Shown piece after piece: positions 47,690 through 59,437 of a DNA stretch of 64,000 nt. The stretch is from Protea cynaroides (taxonomy: Eukaryota; Streptophyta; Magnoliopsida; Proteales; Proteaceae). The stretch covers positions 57,901,396 to 57,965,395 of the forward strand of contig CM053267.1 in NCBI GenBank assembly GCA_028583415.1, read 5' to 3'. The notes below the pieces were generated by a model that saw only the letters and a program-made list of their open reading frames with translations, searched no databases and was not told the DNA's origin. Each line of letters opens with the position of its first letter. Within the stretch, counting starts at the first letter, position 1. Made by a program: the position numbers and the translations under genes.

Positions 47690-48251
47690 TTAAATTCTTA
47701 CCATGTAAATGTGAAAAAAATATATATACAAATACTTTTTCTCATTGTTTCTCCTCATAAATATAATCTCTCACATCAATTATTCAATTTTTTGGAACTT
47801 TCAAACTAAAGTTTTGTAGAATGAATTCACTTTCTTAGGTTCTTCCTTAGAAAGTCAAAGATCGTCTCTAGTTCGTCCAGTCATCCAGTCTTGATCGGAC
47901 GAACTAAAATCACAAGACACGTCCCCTAATGTATTGATATGCATATCCTTTTATTCTAATCCATCCGTTCATGGCTAACGAAGGGAACTGGAGAGGATCT
48001 CAATCCCCCATTATCTGTACTCTATAGTTGAGCCAAAATGTGGCAGAAAAGATATCGCATCTAATGGCAGAGATTCGCTGTGTTGGATGTGCTGAAACAA
48101 ATTATGACCCCGCCAGATATAGTGGTACAGTCCACTGGACCAAAAACCGCACGCAAGAATTGCTGTCGGGAAATAAAAATGCGGACCCATGAATCATGAT
48201 AGAACATACATGAGGTCCAAATTTAAGTCAATGAACCCTAATTAGAAACTA

Positions 48252-49861
48252 GAAAATTTCATCTACACTCCGTCAAAGATTGCTAACATCATCTACACCC
48301 TCAAGATTGCAAAAACATCACCTAGGTCCCAAATACTTTGCTGTGCTAATCAAATAAGTCCACTCCGTCACAAGATTCCCGTTAGATGCTGATGTCAGTT
48401 ACATTGGATTATTTCATGGACGATATTACCCTTAGAGTAAAGGTAAAAGACAATTTTACCCCTCTTCTTCTTTCTTCTTCTTCTTTCCTTCTTCTTCTAT
48501 TGCTCTTGAATTGGTCGATTCTGAATTTCAGAATCTTGAGTTCAGTTGTGAGATTCTGAATTTCAGAATCTTGACTTCGCTATGATCCACATGGTTTATG
48601 CTCTTCTACCTTCTTTCGTCTTCCCATTAGCCCCCTTTGTCTTGAACGGAGCAAATGAGAGAACGAAAAGGGAGATGGTCTTTCAGGTGGACGAGTTAAA
48701 ACACAATGCGTATTTGAGGAATCTACCATTGACTGCTCGATTGAAATCTTAAAGGGGAGCTTGGTTCCTTGCTACCTATGTTTCTCTGTTTCTATGCCCA
48801 TTCCTGCCAAGACCTAATTACGATGTAAATGGATAGTTGAAGTTCTGGATCATATTCGAATTTGGAGGAATAGGAATTTGAGCGATGGGCTTTGGATTCA
48901 AATTTGGATGTTGGGTTCCCCTAGAATTCATGGGATCGACTCTCTTGGCTTCACCAGAGGTGGGATTTTAGATTTAAGGTGTTAAGGATAAACAAGAGAG
49001 AGACCAATCAGTGTTACAGAAGGTCTCTTTGGTGGATCCTGCAAGAAGAAGAACATATTGGTTTGATAAGTTTCATAACGCGTCGGAGGTCATCGTCCCT
49101 AAAAGATCCCAACTCCAATTGTCCACCGAAGGAGAGGATAATACTGCCCAATGGCCATGATTTCGAACACTGGTTCGTTGTAATGGAAGAACCTAAAGAA
49201 GAACCCACGAGAGACGAAATAATTGATAGCTACATCAAAACCCTCGCTATGGTGATTGAGAACCCACGAGAGACGAAATACTTTGCTTTTGGAACTTTTG
49301 TTTCCGATGAACTCTCCCTCAAAATCAGGGGTATGTTCATGCGTACCAGGCTCGGTAAAAATGCCCAGAAATCTCTCATAGAAAAATCGGTGATTTTTGG
49401 TGCGCATTTTCTTGAACTTCACTGCTTCGGCTCTTCTATTCTCCCCTACCAAAACTTGGGAGTTGGCTTTGATACAGTTACAAAGGAATATGGATTTGAC
49501 TAATCTGCATGGTGCTACCACTAGAAGGAACCATTTGTTTTTGTATATGTTGGCATTGTCTGAATCTGAACTGGGAGAAGGTGATGACGGGGTCGCTATT
49601 GGTGTGGTGGTTTGGTCTGTGGTTGCAGTGGTAGTGTTACAAAAGGAAGAAGAGAGTGGAAATGAAAGGGTTCAATAGAATGTCAAATTAGTAAATCAAT
49701 ATAATTTTTTAATTTTTGTAATTTATAATATAAGGGGTAAAACTGTATTTTAATAATTTTAGTGATTTCCGTTAGTTAAGTGGACCTAGATGATGTTTTC
49801 GCAATCTTATGAGTGTAGATGATGTTAGCAATCCTTGATAGGGTGTAAATGAAATTTTTTC
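48252..49861. mobile_element. Pack-MULE, 1.6 kb, inserted into unit 1 only
   Basis: Left end GAAAATTTCATCTACACTCC; right end, read inward, GAAAAAATTTCATTTACACC. The inverted repeats continue for about 75 bp through AACATCATCTACAC and GCGAAAACATCACCTAGGTCC-like text. Perfect 9-bp direct repeats TAGAAACTA flank it (48243-48251, 49862-49870). Unit 2 near 56290 has CTAGTTAAAAACTATTATTT with no insertion, the empty site. The interior carries a host gene fragment (48979-49503). No transposase is visible. Confidence 0.88.
48979..49503 (+). pseudogene. Captured MORF/DAG-type organellar RNA-editing factor fragment
   Basis: The 174-codon frame contains TRRSSSLKDPNSN-like text (residues 34-47), then PPKERIILPNGHDFEHW, FVVMEEP, TRDEIIDSYIKTLAMVI and YFAFGTFVSDELSLKI. 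This is the MORF box of plant Multiple Organellar RNA editing Factors, plastid or mitochondrial partners of PPR editing proteins. About ten residues between the IKTLA and YFAFG blocks (normally GSEEEA-like) are replaced by ENPRETK, the product of a 22-bp copy of upstream text (49205 and 49262). After residue 115 the similarity stops, and the remaining residues come from another source. The frame is open, but the normal N-terminal targeting part and C-terminal part are missing. Confidence 0.75.
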
Positions 49862-49870
49862 TAGAAACTA

Positions 49871-50565
49871 TTATTTTGGAATCTTTATAAGTGGGATGTG
49901 ATACAATGTCTTGCATTTTGCATCAAGGATGATATATATCCGTGTGAGGATCATCAGATCAGCATATTTTAACCTAACTTTGTCCACAGACTAGGATGCT
50001 TGGATTTATGCCACGTGTTTATTTCAAACATCATGGTAGAATAGACCTACCTACTCTTTGTTAAAAACCAATACTTTGGAATCTTTGATAAATACACGGA
50101 GCTCCTTGTCTTGCGATAAATTACAAGGACTTCCCCGAGGTTTATTGAAACTCAAAAGGGTGCATGTAATTTACCCAAGATGTTTATATAATAAGTTCAA
50201 GGTTTGGATAATAGCATAGGAATGATCTTTACATCAATGCTTTTTATCGATTGCTCCCAATTTTAAAGATAGAAAGGTTTATGGGAAAAGTTAGTTTGAA
50301 CGGTAGAGTGAGAGCTACGTTAGTATTCCTGTGTCTTTTTTTCTCCTCTGGCATTCTCACCTCCTTTGCCGCTACTGACAAATCTGTCATCACCCACTTT
50401 CTTGGTTGACCGTGAAAACCGGGCATGGATCTTTTCCACGATGTAGAGAGTTCCACGAGATCTGTTACCATCAATAGAATGTGGGACCCATTAGACATGG
50501 AGAACCCTTGTTCTAATTTGTTTGCTGGGCCATGAGAGACTCAATTTAAATTGCATGGGTGAACA
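49871..50565. other. Distal part of unit 1 after the MULE
   Basis: No gene is seen. It matches 56290-56965 closely. The 84-codon - strand frame at 50244 does not survive in the other copy. Confidence 0.5.
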
Positions 50566-50795
50566 ATTTAGTTGGTAAACCGTGTCAAAAATCATTAGCC
50601 CATTTATTCCCTATCTCCTCCACTCCATCACCATCTCCCTCCCCATTTAATGAACAAAAATAATTTCATGACATTTTTTTTTGGCGAAGATTTCATGACA
50701 TTTGACTAATCTAGAGACCTAGAGAGAGAAAGAAAGTTAGTATCCCTATTTGCATTAATATTTATTGCAACTATATTGACTGTTATTCAATAAGA

Positions 50796-50815
50796 CCCCC
50801 CCCCCCCCCCCCCCC
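50796..50815. repeat. Poly(C) tract, 20 bases
   Basis: An uninterrupted run of 20 C, followed by CTCCCTCCC. It is absent from the matching place in unit 1 (near 42430), where the text is T-rich. Confidence 0.9.
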
Positions 50816-51723
50816 TCCCTCCCTTTTTTTTGGATTTGAATCTTATCTATATTGAAATCAAAATTGAAAGTAGACCTCGTTTGATATGTTTTATGGGTTT
50901 ATGGGTTAAAAACATATTTTAAGATGACCAAACAAGATTTTCTTTCTTAAATCAAGGAATGCATTCCCTAACAGAGCCAACTCTAGAACATGCTTCTACG
51001 GATTCTACATTCTAAGCTTACATTCGAAATATTTTGTTCTTTAGCCCATTATCTTTTTATATTACAAATACATTTTCTATACTGAGAATGTATTTCTAAG
51101 AATATATTCAAATAATGTATATCAATCGATTAAACTCAAAATACATTGCCATGATCCAAAAAATTGTGAAAGTAGTATCTCCGCAAAAGTTCTTTTACAT
51201 TGCCCCTCATCTAAGAGACTCCATGATTTGGAGTCATTCATTCAAAAAGAAAAGTATAAACTTTAAACTGGATTCTTTAACAATAGAAATTCTAAAAAAA
51301 CTTTGGGAGTTAATAAGAAGATAAAGAAGAGGGTTTACCTTCCAAAGATAACTTTGTTTAGAAACCCTTGGTTACAACAAAGGTTTTAGTTCTAGATATC
51401 CGACACAATATCGGTCAGTGGTCAAAATCAATCCGGATCAGATACTGAGCCAATAGTTGCATGACACATGGACAATGCCAATAAAAAATACAAAACAATT
51501 GGATCAGGATTGGCCAGAGGCGATCTGATACCGATTACTAAAATCATGATTTTAACAAGCTTTCCCCTAGGGCCATTTACATACTCAAAACTATCTATTC
51601 CTACTAAAACCCTACACAAATTTGCTCAGCTCAGACTCTCATATTCTGATTAACCGAGAGCGGCTAGCATTTAGCTACAAGATTGACATGATTAAAACCC
51701 TCCAACAAAAGAAAAAAAAATGC

Positions 51724-53122
51724 CTAATATGAAGATTCAGTAGATACAGTAGCAGACGAAGTTCTTGGGGATGCTTGTTTGAAGATGACTGTAGGTAAAA
51801 TACTTGTTTTTCTCCTTTCATGCTCTTTAATTAACTCGCCAGCGAACCACTCCAGCTTCTCTGAATTTGTATTTTGAATGATCTTCTTCCCCCTAAACAG
51901 GGTAGACTCTACATTCTTATGTTTCAACACCTCTTCTGCAATTCCCAATAGGTCTTCTCCATTAGCCGGCGATTTTGAATTCTTCAGGTATTTTCCGGCA
52001 TCAAATCCAGTTGTTTGAATTCGAACATAATTATTTGTCCGAGCATGATTGAATGCCATTGAAACAGCTTGATCAACCTGTTTAATAACAGAAAATAACA
52101 AAAATGATTATGGTAAGGGCATTTTTGTCATTTCATCCAATTAAATTTGGCAGAACAAACAAACTGGACAGCTCAGCAAAGTAACTAACCATGTCCGAAG
52201 CTCCTTCGCCGGCGATTCTAATGAACTCTGCCGCCGACAGATTTGGATTCCGGGAGTCCGATTCACCGTTCCCAAGTGACACAACAAGCAAATCCTCGAC
52301 ACCATCACAGAACGGAAACTCATGCTTGTTATTCAGCACGTGTGTGATTGCTGCAGCCGTCGGATTATTCATCGCAACTCCACCATCGACGCCCAGGATT
52401 CTAGTCCTTAGATCCAACGATCTCATTTCAACAGCCCCCGTTACCGTCGGATCTGCAGACGTGGCTACACAGACCTCTGTCATTTTGAAATCATAACCGT
52501 CAGTTTCCAATGCATCAGCACGAGAAAACAGGAACGGCGCGCGAGTCGAGAGATCGTAGCATGGAATCAAAACCGGCTTCACCGTATCCTTCAGCGTCAT
52601 CTCTCCAAAAGTCCGCCGGAACAGTTTCTCCGCCTTTTTTGACGATCGGGAAATCCGCCTGAAAATTCCAGCCGGCGCCGAAGGTTTAATTTTCCGGCTG
52701 TTATCGATGACGAACTGTAGCGCCTCATCGGCTGTAAACATAGGACGACCATCTTTACCTCGAGTGAATAACAGAGCTGCCAGAATTCCACCGGTGTCGG
52801 CGCCGGCGACCACGTCGAAGTAATCGGCGATCCGAGCATCGGAATTGCCAGATTTCTTGCGCAGATAGGCTTCGAGATGTGCAAGAGATTTGCCAGCTAG
52901 GATGCCGTCAGTGGCACCGCCGCCGTCGATGGAGAGAATTCTGACCTTTCCGGTAACAATTTCCTCGGATTTTAGTGTTTCAACTGGAATCTCATGTTTT
53001 CCCGAGAGAAAAAGCTTCTGATCTTCGTAGCCGAAGAGGAATTTCTTTTCAAGGATGGAGAAAATCTCGTACGTGACCGTGTCGACATTAAAGGTGGAGT
53101 CCAGCATCGGACTAGCTGCCAT
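51724..53122 (-). CDS. Patatin-like protein of the plant pPLA-III type, copy B
   Basis: There are two exons, 53122-52190 and 52077-51724, each the same length as in copy A, encoding 428 residues. I count about 19 substitutions against copy A (about 96% identity), including L170R and V228T, and several near residues 295-307. The DGGG loop, the GADTG box with Asp instead of the nucleophile Ser, and the DGG dyad motif are all unchanged, so the Ser loss predates the duplication. An upstream in-frame extension exists but starts with GTG; the ATG matching copy A is preferred. The TATA box is 99 bp upstream. Both copies look intact and expressed in principle. Confidence 0.92.
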
Positions 53123-53216
53123 TGTTGCAGAGATCTGAAGCTTTTTAGCTGATGAAGAGCTTACGAGAAAAAGTGTGGGAGAGAAGTGAGACGAAGATAA
53201 AGAGCTCACTGGGTTG

Positions 53217-53230
53217 TGCTTATATAGTGG
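53217..53230 (-). promoter_or_regulatory. TATA box of patatin-like copy B
   Basis: On the - strand it reads CCACTATATAAGC, as in copy A. The leader differs by an insertion of about 10 bases (CTCTTCATCA). Confidence 0.7.
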
Positions 53231-53650
53231 GAGTTTAAAAAAAAAAAAAGCGCATGTTAGCAGGAACGTTCGAAAACGACGATTAAATCGGGGAGGCGAT
53301 TTGTATGTGATTTTATCGCATGCATTCGGGTTGACTCAGCTACCGACAGTAGCTTTTCTGGTCACCACACGTGTACTGACATCTGTCTTTAGGAATCTCG
53401 ATCATGTGCACATTGACGAAAATAACCCTGTATGCAAAAAGCTGTCTTACAATCCGTACGGATGGAAGGATAATGGGATGTGGTCGTGCGTGTGGGTGTG
53501 GGACATCTATTTGGTGCTGCGCTACGAACCTTTGAAATAGACCTCTGTGTGTTGCGGGCCTGTGGTACACATCCAACCATCCAATTCTGCGGCCTATCAA
53601 GGTTCATAGTTTTGGGTTTGGACCTCAGATGTGTTCTATCCTTAGTACTA

Positions 53651-54150
53651 GGGTATTAATGAGCTGGTTCGGTTAGAGCCAAGTCAATTTCGGGTATCTA
53701 AGGGCAGTCCGAAAAATGTTCAATAAGAGATTTGGATTGGGCTAGGCTGCATTATACAAGTTAGTTAATGGGTCAGTCTGGTGTCGTTTTCTTATTGGAC
53801 TACCTTAATGGATTCTTATTACTCCACTATCGATTCAATTTAGTTTCGGTTTACTATTTTTATATGGATTCTATAAGGAAATTATCGAGCTGATTCAATT
53901 TCGGTATTGATTTCCTACATGCATATTTAATAAAATATTGACTTAGTGGACTTTTATTAGTCCATTATCAAGTTGGTTCGGCTTTGGTTATATTGGTCTG
54001 ACTTGATTTAAGTTTATCAATTATTTTGGTCTGATTTTAATTTTTCGTCGACCTCTCTAAATACAATCCAAATCCTAACCAGTAGGCTTCGATTCGATTT
54101 GATCAAGTGATTGATTTGATTTCGATTTTTAGACTTAATTTTAACACCCC
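53651..54150. mobile_element. GGGGTGTTAA-family element upstream of copy B
   Basis: It starts GGGTATTAATGAGCTGG and ends TTTTAACACCCC. It is the counterpart of 45352-45865. Confidence 0.55.
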
Positions 54151-54957
54151 TCAATCAATATTTATTTATATTATTCTTATTATTATTTTTTTTATTTTTT
54201 GCCGACAGCAATTCGTGCTTGTTATTTTTGGCCCTCCATCGACATGACATGGGGACGTTATATGTGACTAACTACCACTAATTTGCTGCGGAACACAAAA
54301 CAGAAAGAATCTCTGCCGTTGGATTTAATGAATCTTTTATCACATTTAGTTTAAAGTACAGAGAACGAGCGTCAGTGATCCATGAAGAAACCAGGAAAGT
54401 GATGGAAGAGCTCTGCAAGGGTTTTAGGATCGCCAATTACTTGTGCAAAAAAGATCGCCTATGGGAATCTGAAAAAAAAAATTGGATTATATTATCAGCT
54501 GGCATGTGGGGCCGGATCCGACATGAAAATCGGGAAATTTAATTTCTCCTAAACTTATATTATAAATCCAATTATCAAGTTTCACTGCACCAATGGAGGC
54601 CTCCGGAAACAATCATGGAATCTTACCAAAAGAAAAAAAAAAAAAAAAAAACATCATGGGTATTTCGGACTTTCAACAACCTATCAAATCACTTATGTGG
54701 AAGAGTGACTTTCCCTTCTCTTTCTCTTCGGACTTGTTCCAAATTACCTTTGAGACTGTTTGAAAGTCAAGAGACGAATTATTTTATTTTTATTTTTTTT
54801 TTAAATGAAGGGAGAGTGATATAAACAAATGAAGTCATTATTGTTTGATCATCACCTTTTTTTTTTTTTTTTTATTATACTTTTAATGGTAATTTTTTGG
54901 AAGTCACTTTTTAATTGATATTGAGATTATTGGGATTTGAGAAATAGTCTTAGTCCT
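54151..54957. other. Upstream gene-free DNA, unit 2
   Basis: No gene is seen. It parallels 45866-46815. It contains an A run at 54630-54650 and a T run at 54858-54873. Confidence 0.5.
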
Positions 54958-55181
54958 GGATTCACATCCTTTTCCCAATTATTCGAGATGAAGGAGATAC
55001 TTTCCTTGGATGGTCGATAAGTAGGGTTCGAGTGAATCTAAGTCTTTTATTCGAATCAATACCTAGTTGACAAGCTGAGCGGACAAAAGGTGTCAGCTAT
55101 GATTCACCTAAACCCCACGTGTCGACCATCATACATGGGTTTCCCCCCTCCTCTTGAATCACTGGGAGGAGGATTTGAATG
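54958..55181. mobile_element. Foldback MITE, Mutator-like family, copy 5
   Basis: GGATTCACATCC at the left pairs with GGATTTGAATGC at the right, with decayed inner arms (GGATGGTCGATAAG / GTCGACCATC). It is in the same place as copy 3 of unit 1 but more diverged. Confidence 0.65.
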
Positions 55182-56965
55182 CCCCATGTTCTAACAAGAC
55201 TGGAATCTTGATTCCTTATGTACAAAGAGTTTTTCCATTTATTAGTTTGAACTTTTAATTAAAAATCTCAATAGAAATGACTTAATCAAAAAAAAAAATG
55301 GAAGTTAGAAATTTTTTTAATGGTTTCTTAAATTTAATTTAGAAAACGGTTGAACAAGATTTGGATTGTGTTTTTAGAATTCGATGAAAAATTGAAACTA
55401 GATCAAACCAATTGATAAGTTTGAATCAAACCGAACGAATAGGATTGAAACCAAACCAATCCGATAAAAGTCCATTAAACCAACATTTTATTAAATTTAC
55501 ATGAAAAAAATCAACACCAAAATGAAGCGAGCCCGATAATGACTCTGTAGAACCCTTTAATCTAATAACATATACATATAGTAAACTAAAACCAAATCAA
55601 TAATGGATTAATAAGAATCTATTAAACAAGTCTGATAACAAACCATACCCAAACCGGTCCTTTAACTATGTAAATGCATTCCACCCAATTCTTAAAAAGC
55701 CTGTGACTGACTTGAAATAAACCAGCTTTTCCAAATTATTATCTGGATGGAAATCCAGAAAATTCCAGTATTAAGGCATTAGTATCCAAAATATCCTAGT
55801 AGAAAACTAAAAAATTCCTAAAATGCCAAATCAGCCCGAACTGACCAGAGTCTCATTATGTATTAAGATGTGAATAAAAAAAAATAAAAAAAATAAATAA
55901 ATAAATAAATATATATATATATATATATAAATACTTTTTCTTTCTGATTCTCTCTCCTATTATAAATGTACTTTCTCACGTCAACATTTTTGCACCATCA
56001 ATTCACTTTTCTTGGTTTCTTCCTATCCCTTCCTGAGAGATCCACAGATCACCGACGCAGTCCCATTATCTGTACTTTATAGTTGAGCCAAAATGTGGCA
56101 GAAGATATATCAGATCTAACGGCAGAGATTCCCTGTGTTGGATGTGCTGAAACAACTTATGACACCGCCAGATAGAGTGGTATGGTCCCACTGGACCAAA
56201 AACCGCACGCACGAATTGCTGTCGAGAAATTAAAATGCGGGACTCATTTTGGAACAAACCTGAGGTCCAAACTTGAATCAATGAACCCTAGTTAAAAACT
56301 ATTATTTTGGAATCTTTATAAGTGGGATGTGATACAATAATGTCTTACACTTTGCATCAAGGATTATATATATATATATATATTAGCCTAACTGGGTCCA
56401 CAGATTTGGATACTTAGATGTATGCCATGTGTCTATTTCAAGTATCATGGTAGGTCAAATCTTCCTACTCTTTGGACCCAGTTAAAAACAAATACTTTGG
56501 AATCTTTGATAAATACATGGAACTCCCTGTCTCAGTGATAAATTACGTGGACTTCTCAAGATTTATGGAAACTCAAGGGGGTGCATGTAATTTATTAAAG
56601 ATGTTAATATAATAAGTTTGAGGTTCCGTTAGGAACATATGAATGATCTTAACATCAAGGCTTTTTTATCAATTGGTCCCATTTTAAAGATAGAAAGGTT
56701 TATAGAAAAGTCGGTCAGAATGACAGAGTGAGAGCTACGTTAGTACCCTTGTGTCTTCCTTTCTCTCATCTCCCTTGTCACTATTGACAGATCTGCCGTC
56801 ACCTACTTTCATGGTTGAGCGCATAACTCGGGCATGAATCTTTTCTATGCCAAGAGTTCCATGAGACCTATCACCATCCATGGGATGTGGGATCCACTAG
56901 ACAGAGAGAACCCTTGTCCGAATTTATTTGTGGGCCATGGGAGGCCCAATTTAAATTGCATGGGA
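55182..56965. other. Gene-free remainder of unit 2
   Basis: No gene is seen. The stretch holds the MULE empty site near 56290-56305. (AT)n lies at 55911-55929 and 56367-56383. Confidence 0.5.
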
Positions 56966-57879
56966 GCATCTCTTTCAACTTAACAATCCCTTTTCACCCG
57001 ACAAAGTGATAGTTTCTTAATCTTTTTTCTGTTTAAGGGACTTTAATCATTGGCTTAATTTAAATGATGTTTTGGAAGGTCTGTTTGTCTGATGGTTAAG
57101 ATATAAAAGTGGGGTATAACAATTAATCATTGTTTTATTTTTATTTTTTTTTAAATTAGGGAAAGGCAAAGTGACCACCTAACTTATATTCCTAAATTTT
57201 AAATCTTATATGTCTGTTTGGTAGTAAAATGAGTGTTTGGGTCATGAGAAATTTGCTTTTGTCTTTGTTTATATTATCTTGAATTCTTCTAATGCTAAAA
57301 CACATCAAAATGTTTGGGTGTTGGGGTTCCTTTTTTTTGCTTGATGAATGGTTTACTTATTTAACCATTGAAATGGTACAACCACCAAAGGCTTTGAGGT
57401 ATTAAGAATGGCTGTAATCTATGATTTTTTGGATTAAACTGTAACAAATGTTTGTGGTGGGACCTTTTCTTATTTGATGAAATAAAATGACTTTGAATCG
57501 AATCTTATTTCAATCTAGGCATATCAAAATCTAACTTGGATGTTTCCATACATTCAACTATGTGGCCCACATAGTGTGAATAATGTGGCCTCATTTTGGA
57601 TGTTTCCATACATTCCAGAATGTAATATGGGCTTGCGTATAGAGTTTATTGGCCCAAGCCCTGGAAGAAACCTTGTGATTCTAGACCTAAGGTTTGCCGC
57701 CAGATAATATTTTGGGAAATTTACTCAAACACCTCTTTGACAATTGGTTTATTATATAGAGCTATCATCTCTTGACAAAAGTTACATGGACTATTCTTCA
57801 AACAATGTTTTATAATAGTATAGACATTAAAAATTGACGAGAGAAATTGAAGAAATTTTTTTTTAAGATAGATGTGTGG
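56966..57879. other. Gene-free stretch
   Basis: Nothing recognisable. The phrase TTTTGGATGTTTCCATACATTC occurs, in whole or part, twice (57536 and 57595), a short local duplication. Confidence 0.4.
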
Positions 57880-58216
57880 CGAAACTAGGAAGGATAAGAT
57901 AAGGAATGAGCGTATTTAGTTGATTTGGGAGTAGCACCGATACATGATAAACTATGAGAAAATCGTTTGGTATGGTATCATGTTCAATGGTAGCTGTTAC
58001 ATGCCCCCGTATAAAAGAGTGATTTGATTTAGACTGAAGGATTTAAAAGAGCTAAGGGCAGACTAAGATGATTCTAGGGGAGATAGTAAAGAAATGCAAG
58101 TATAGTTTAGGCCTTGCTTCAAGTATGATATCGAATAGAGCTGATTGATGGATAAAAATTTATTTAGTCGGCCCTATTTAGTTGAGATAAGGCTTTGTTG
58201 TTGTTGTTGTTGTTTA
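57880..58216 (+). mobile_element. RTE-type LINE, 3' fragment with (TTG)n tail
   Basis: Decayed translation of TRKDKIRNE (as ACTAGGAAGGATAAGATAAG), then GGATTTAAAAG, AAGATGATTCTAGG and CTATTTAGTTGAGATAAGGC, directly followed by six to seven TTG units (58196-58213), the usual 3' tail of plant RTE LINEs. Stops interrupt it. Confidence 0.75.
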
Positions 58217-59385
58217 TTTTTTGAATGAGACCTCTGCAAATGGAGAACTTATAAAGGCCTCGTTCCACAGATAGACGATGATATATTTATGTAATTTTAC
58301 ATTGAGTAAGGTTAGTATTGTATTAAAAAAAGTTCATCAATTTTTAACACCCTATTGTTATGAAACATTGTTTAAGAGGTAGTTCGTTAACTTTTGTCAA
58401 GAGATGGTAGTTTTGTATAGTAAATCATTTGTCAAGGGGTGATCGAGTAAATATCCCTAATATTTTTATTCTAAAAATTTTCTATTCATCTGTTATTGGG
58501 AATAGAAAAACAATAAAAATCTGTTTCTTACACCAATTTGTCTTTGCATGTTAAAAAATAAGGGAAGAAAAAGGTGGGCTGAAAAAAAAAAAAAAAAAAA
58601 AAAAAAAAATTCAATCAGAATCGACTGATCCGATCCGTGCTCTTAAACCATGCTTATAAGTTATAACTATATGCATGCAAGAGTGAAATTTTGAAATAAA
58701 TATCTATAAATTAAGCTGTGATTCCATAAGTCATAAATAGTTGATTTTGAAGGTGATTGATCATCAATTATTAGACGGATTTCTGTATACTCTTCTTAAA
58801 TATTCAAGAATCCACAAATGATGTTGACATTGTTTTAGGGTTTTTTATTTTTGGTAAGAATTGTTTAAGGATTGATGAGCATCTGAATTGATTGAATGGA
58901 AGTTCAGAAATAGCTAAATCTTTCACTTTCCCGTCTTAATCAGATTAGAGTTAGCTTCAATAAAGTTTGCTTTTATCAAGCAAGCTAGGTTCTCAATAGC
59001 CAAGTCCAAAATTGACTCGGGTCAGAATAATTAAACATATCGATTCAATAGAAAACTAGTATGTAATCGATATTATATATAATAATATTAAAAAAAAAGG
59101 AAAAAAAAAAGCAAGACATGTATCCTAAGGTTTTGCTGAAATAATGTCTCTTATCACCTACAGTAACTAACTATAATGCTTAATTATCCTCAATAATTAA
59201 TAGACTTAATTAAAGTACTATTCTCCCACTCCATTAAAGGGTCTAAAGTCATCATATATAATTTATCCTAATTTTAGCTCACTTTATCATCCGGCCCTCT
59301 TTGCTTAGTTTGTAATTTTTCTTATTGGATCGAGAAAACTAGCCCGAGAAATCAGCCAAACTAAGGGTGGAGGATTTTATATTCC

Positions 59386-59437
<52 letters not shown>

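Larger units (their letters stand above)
42275..50565. repeat. Tandem segmental duplication, unit 1
   Basis: This direct repeat of several kilobases is matched by about 50600-56965. Corresponding landmarks include AATAATTTCATGACATTTGA (42340 / 50660 area), the patatin-like gene, the GGGGTGTTAATGAGC element, GACATGACATGGGG, CACTGGACCAAAAACCGCAC, and the segment ending AATTTAAATTGCATGGG. Unit 1 is longer because it contains a MULE (48252-49861) and a foldback MITE (47447-47689) that unit 2 lacks. Confidence 0.9.
50600..56965. repeat. Tandem segmental duplication, unit 2
   Basis: Direct counterpart of 42275-50565, without the MULE and the 47447 MITE. It starts right after unit 1 ends, so the arrangement is head to tail. 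Confidence 0.9.

Noticed and set aside
53123..53209. N-terminal extension of patatin-like copy B (extra 29 residues)
   Set aside because: It begins with GTG, not ATG, lies within the leader just below the TATA box, and has no counterpart in copy A.
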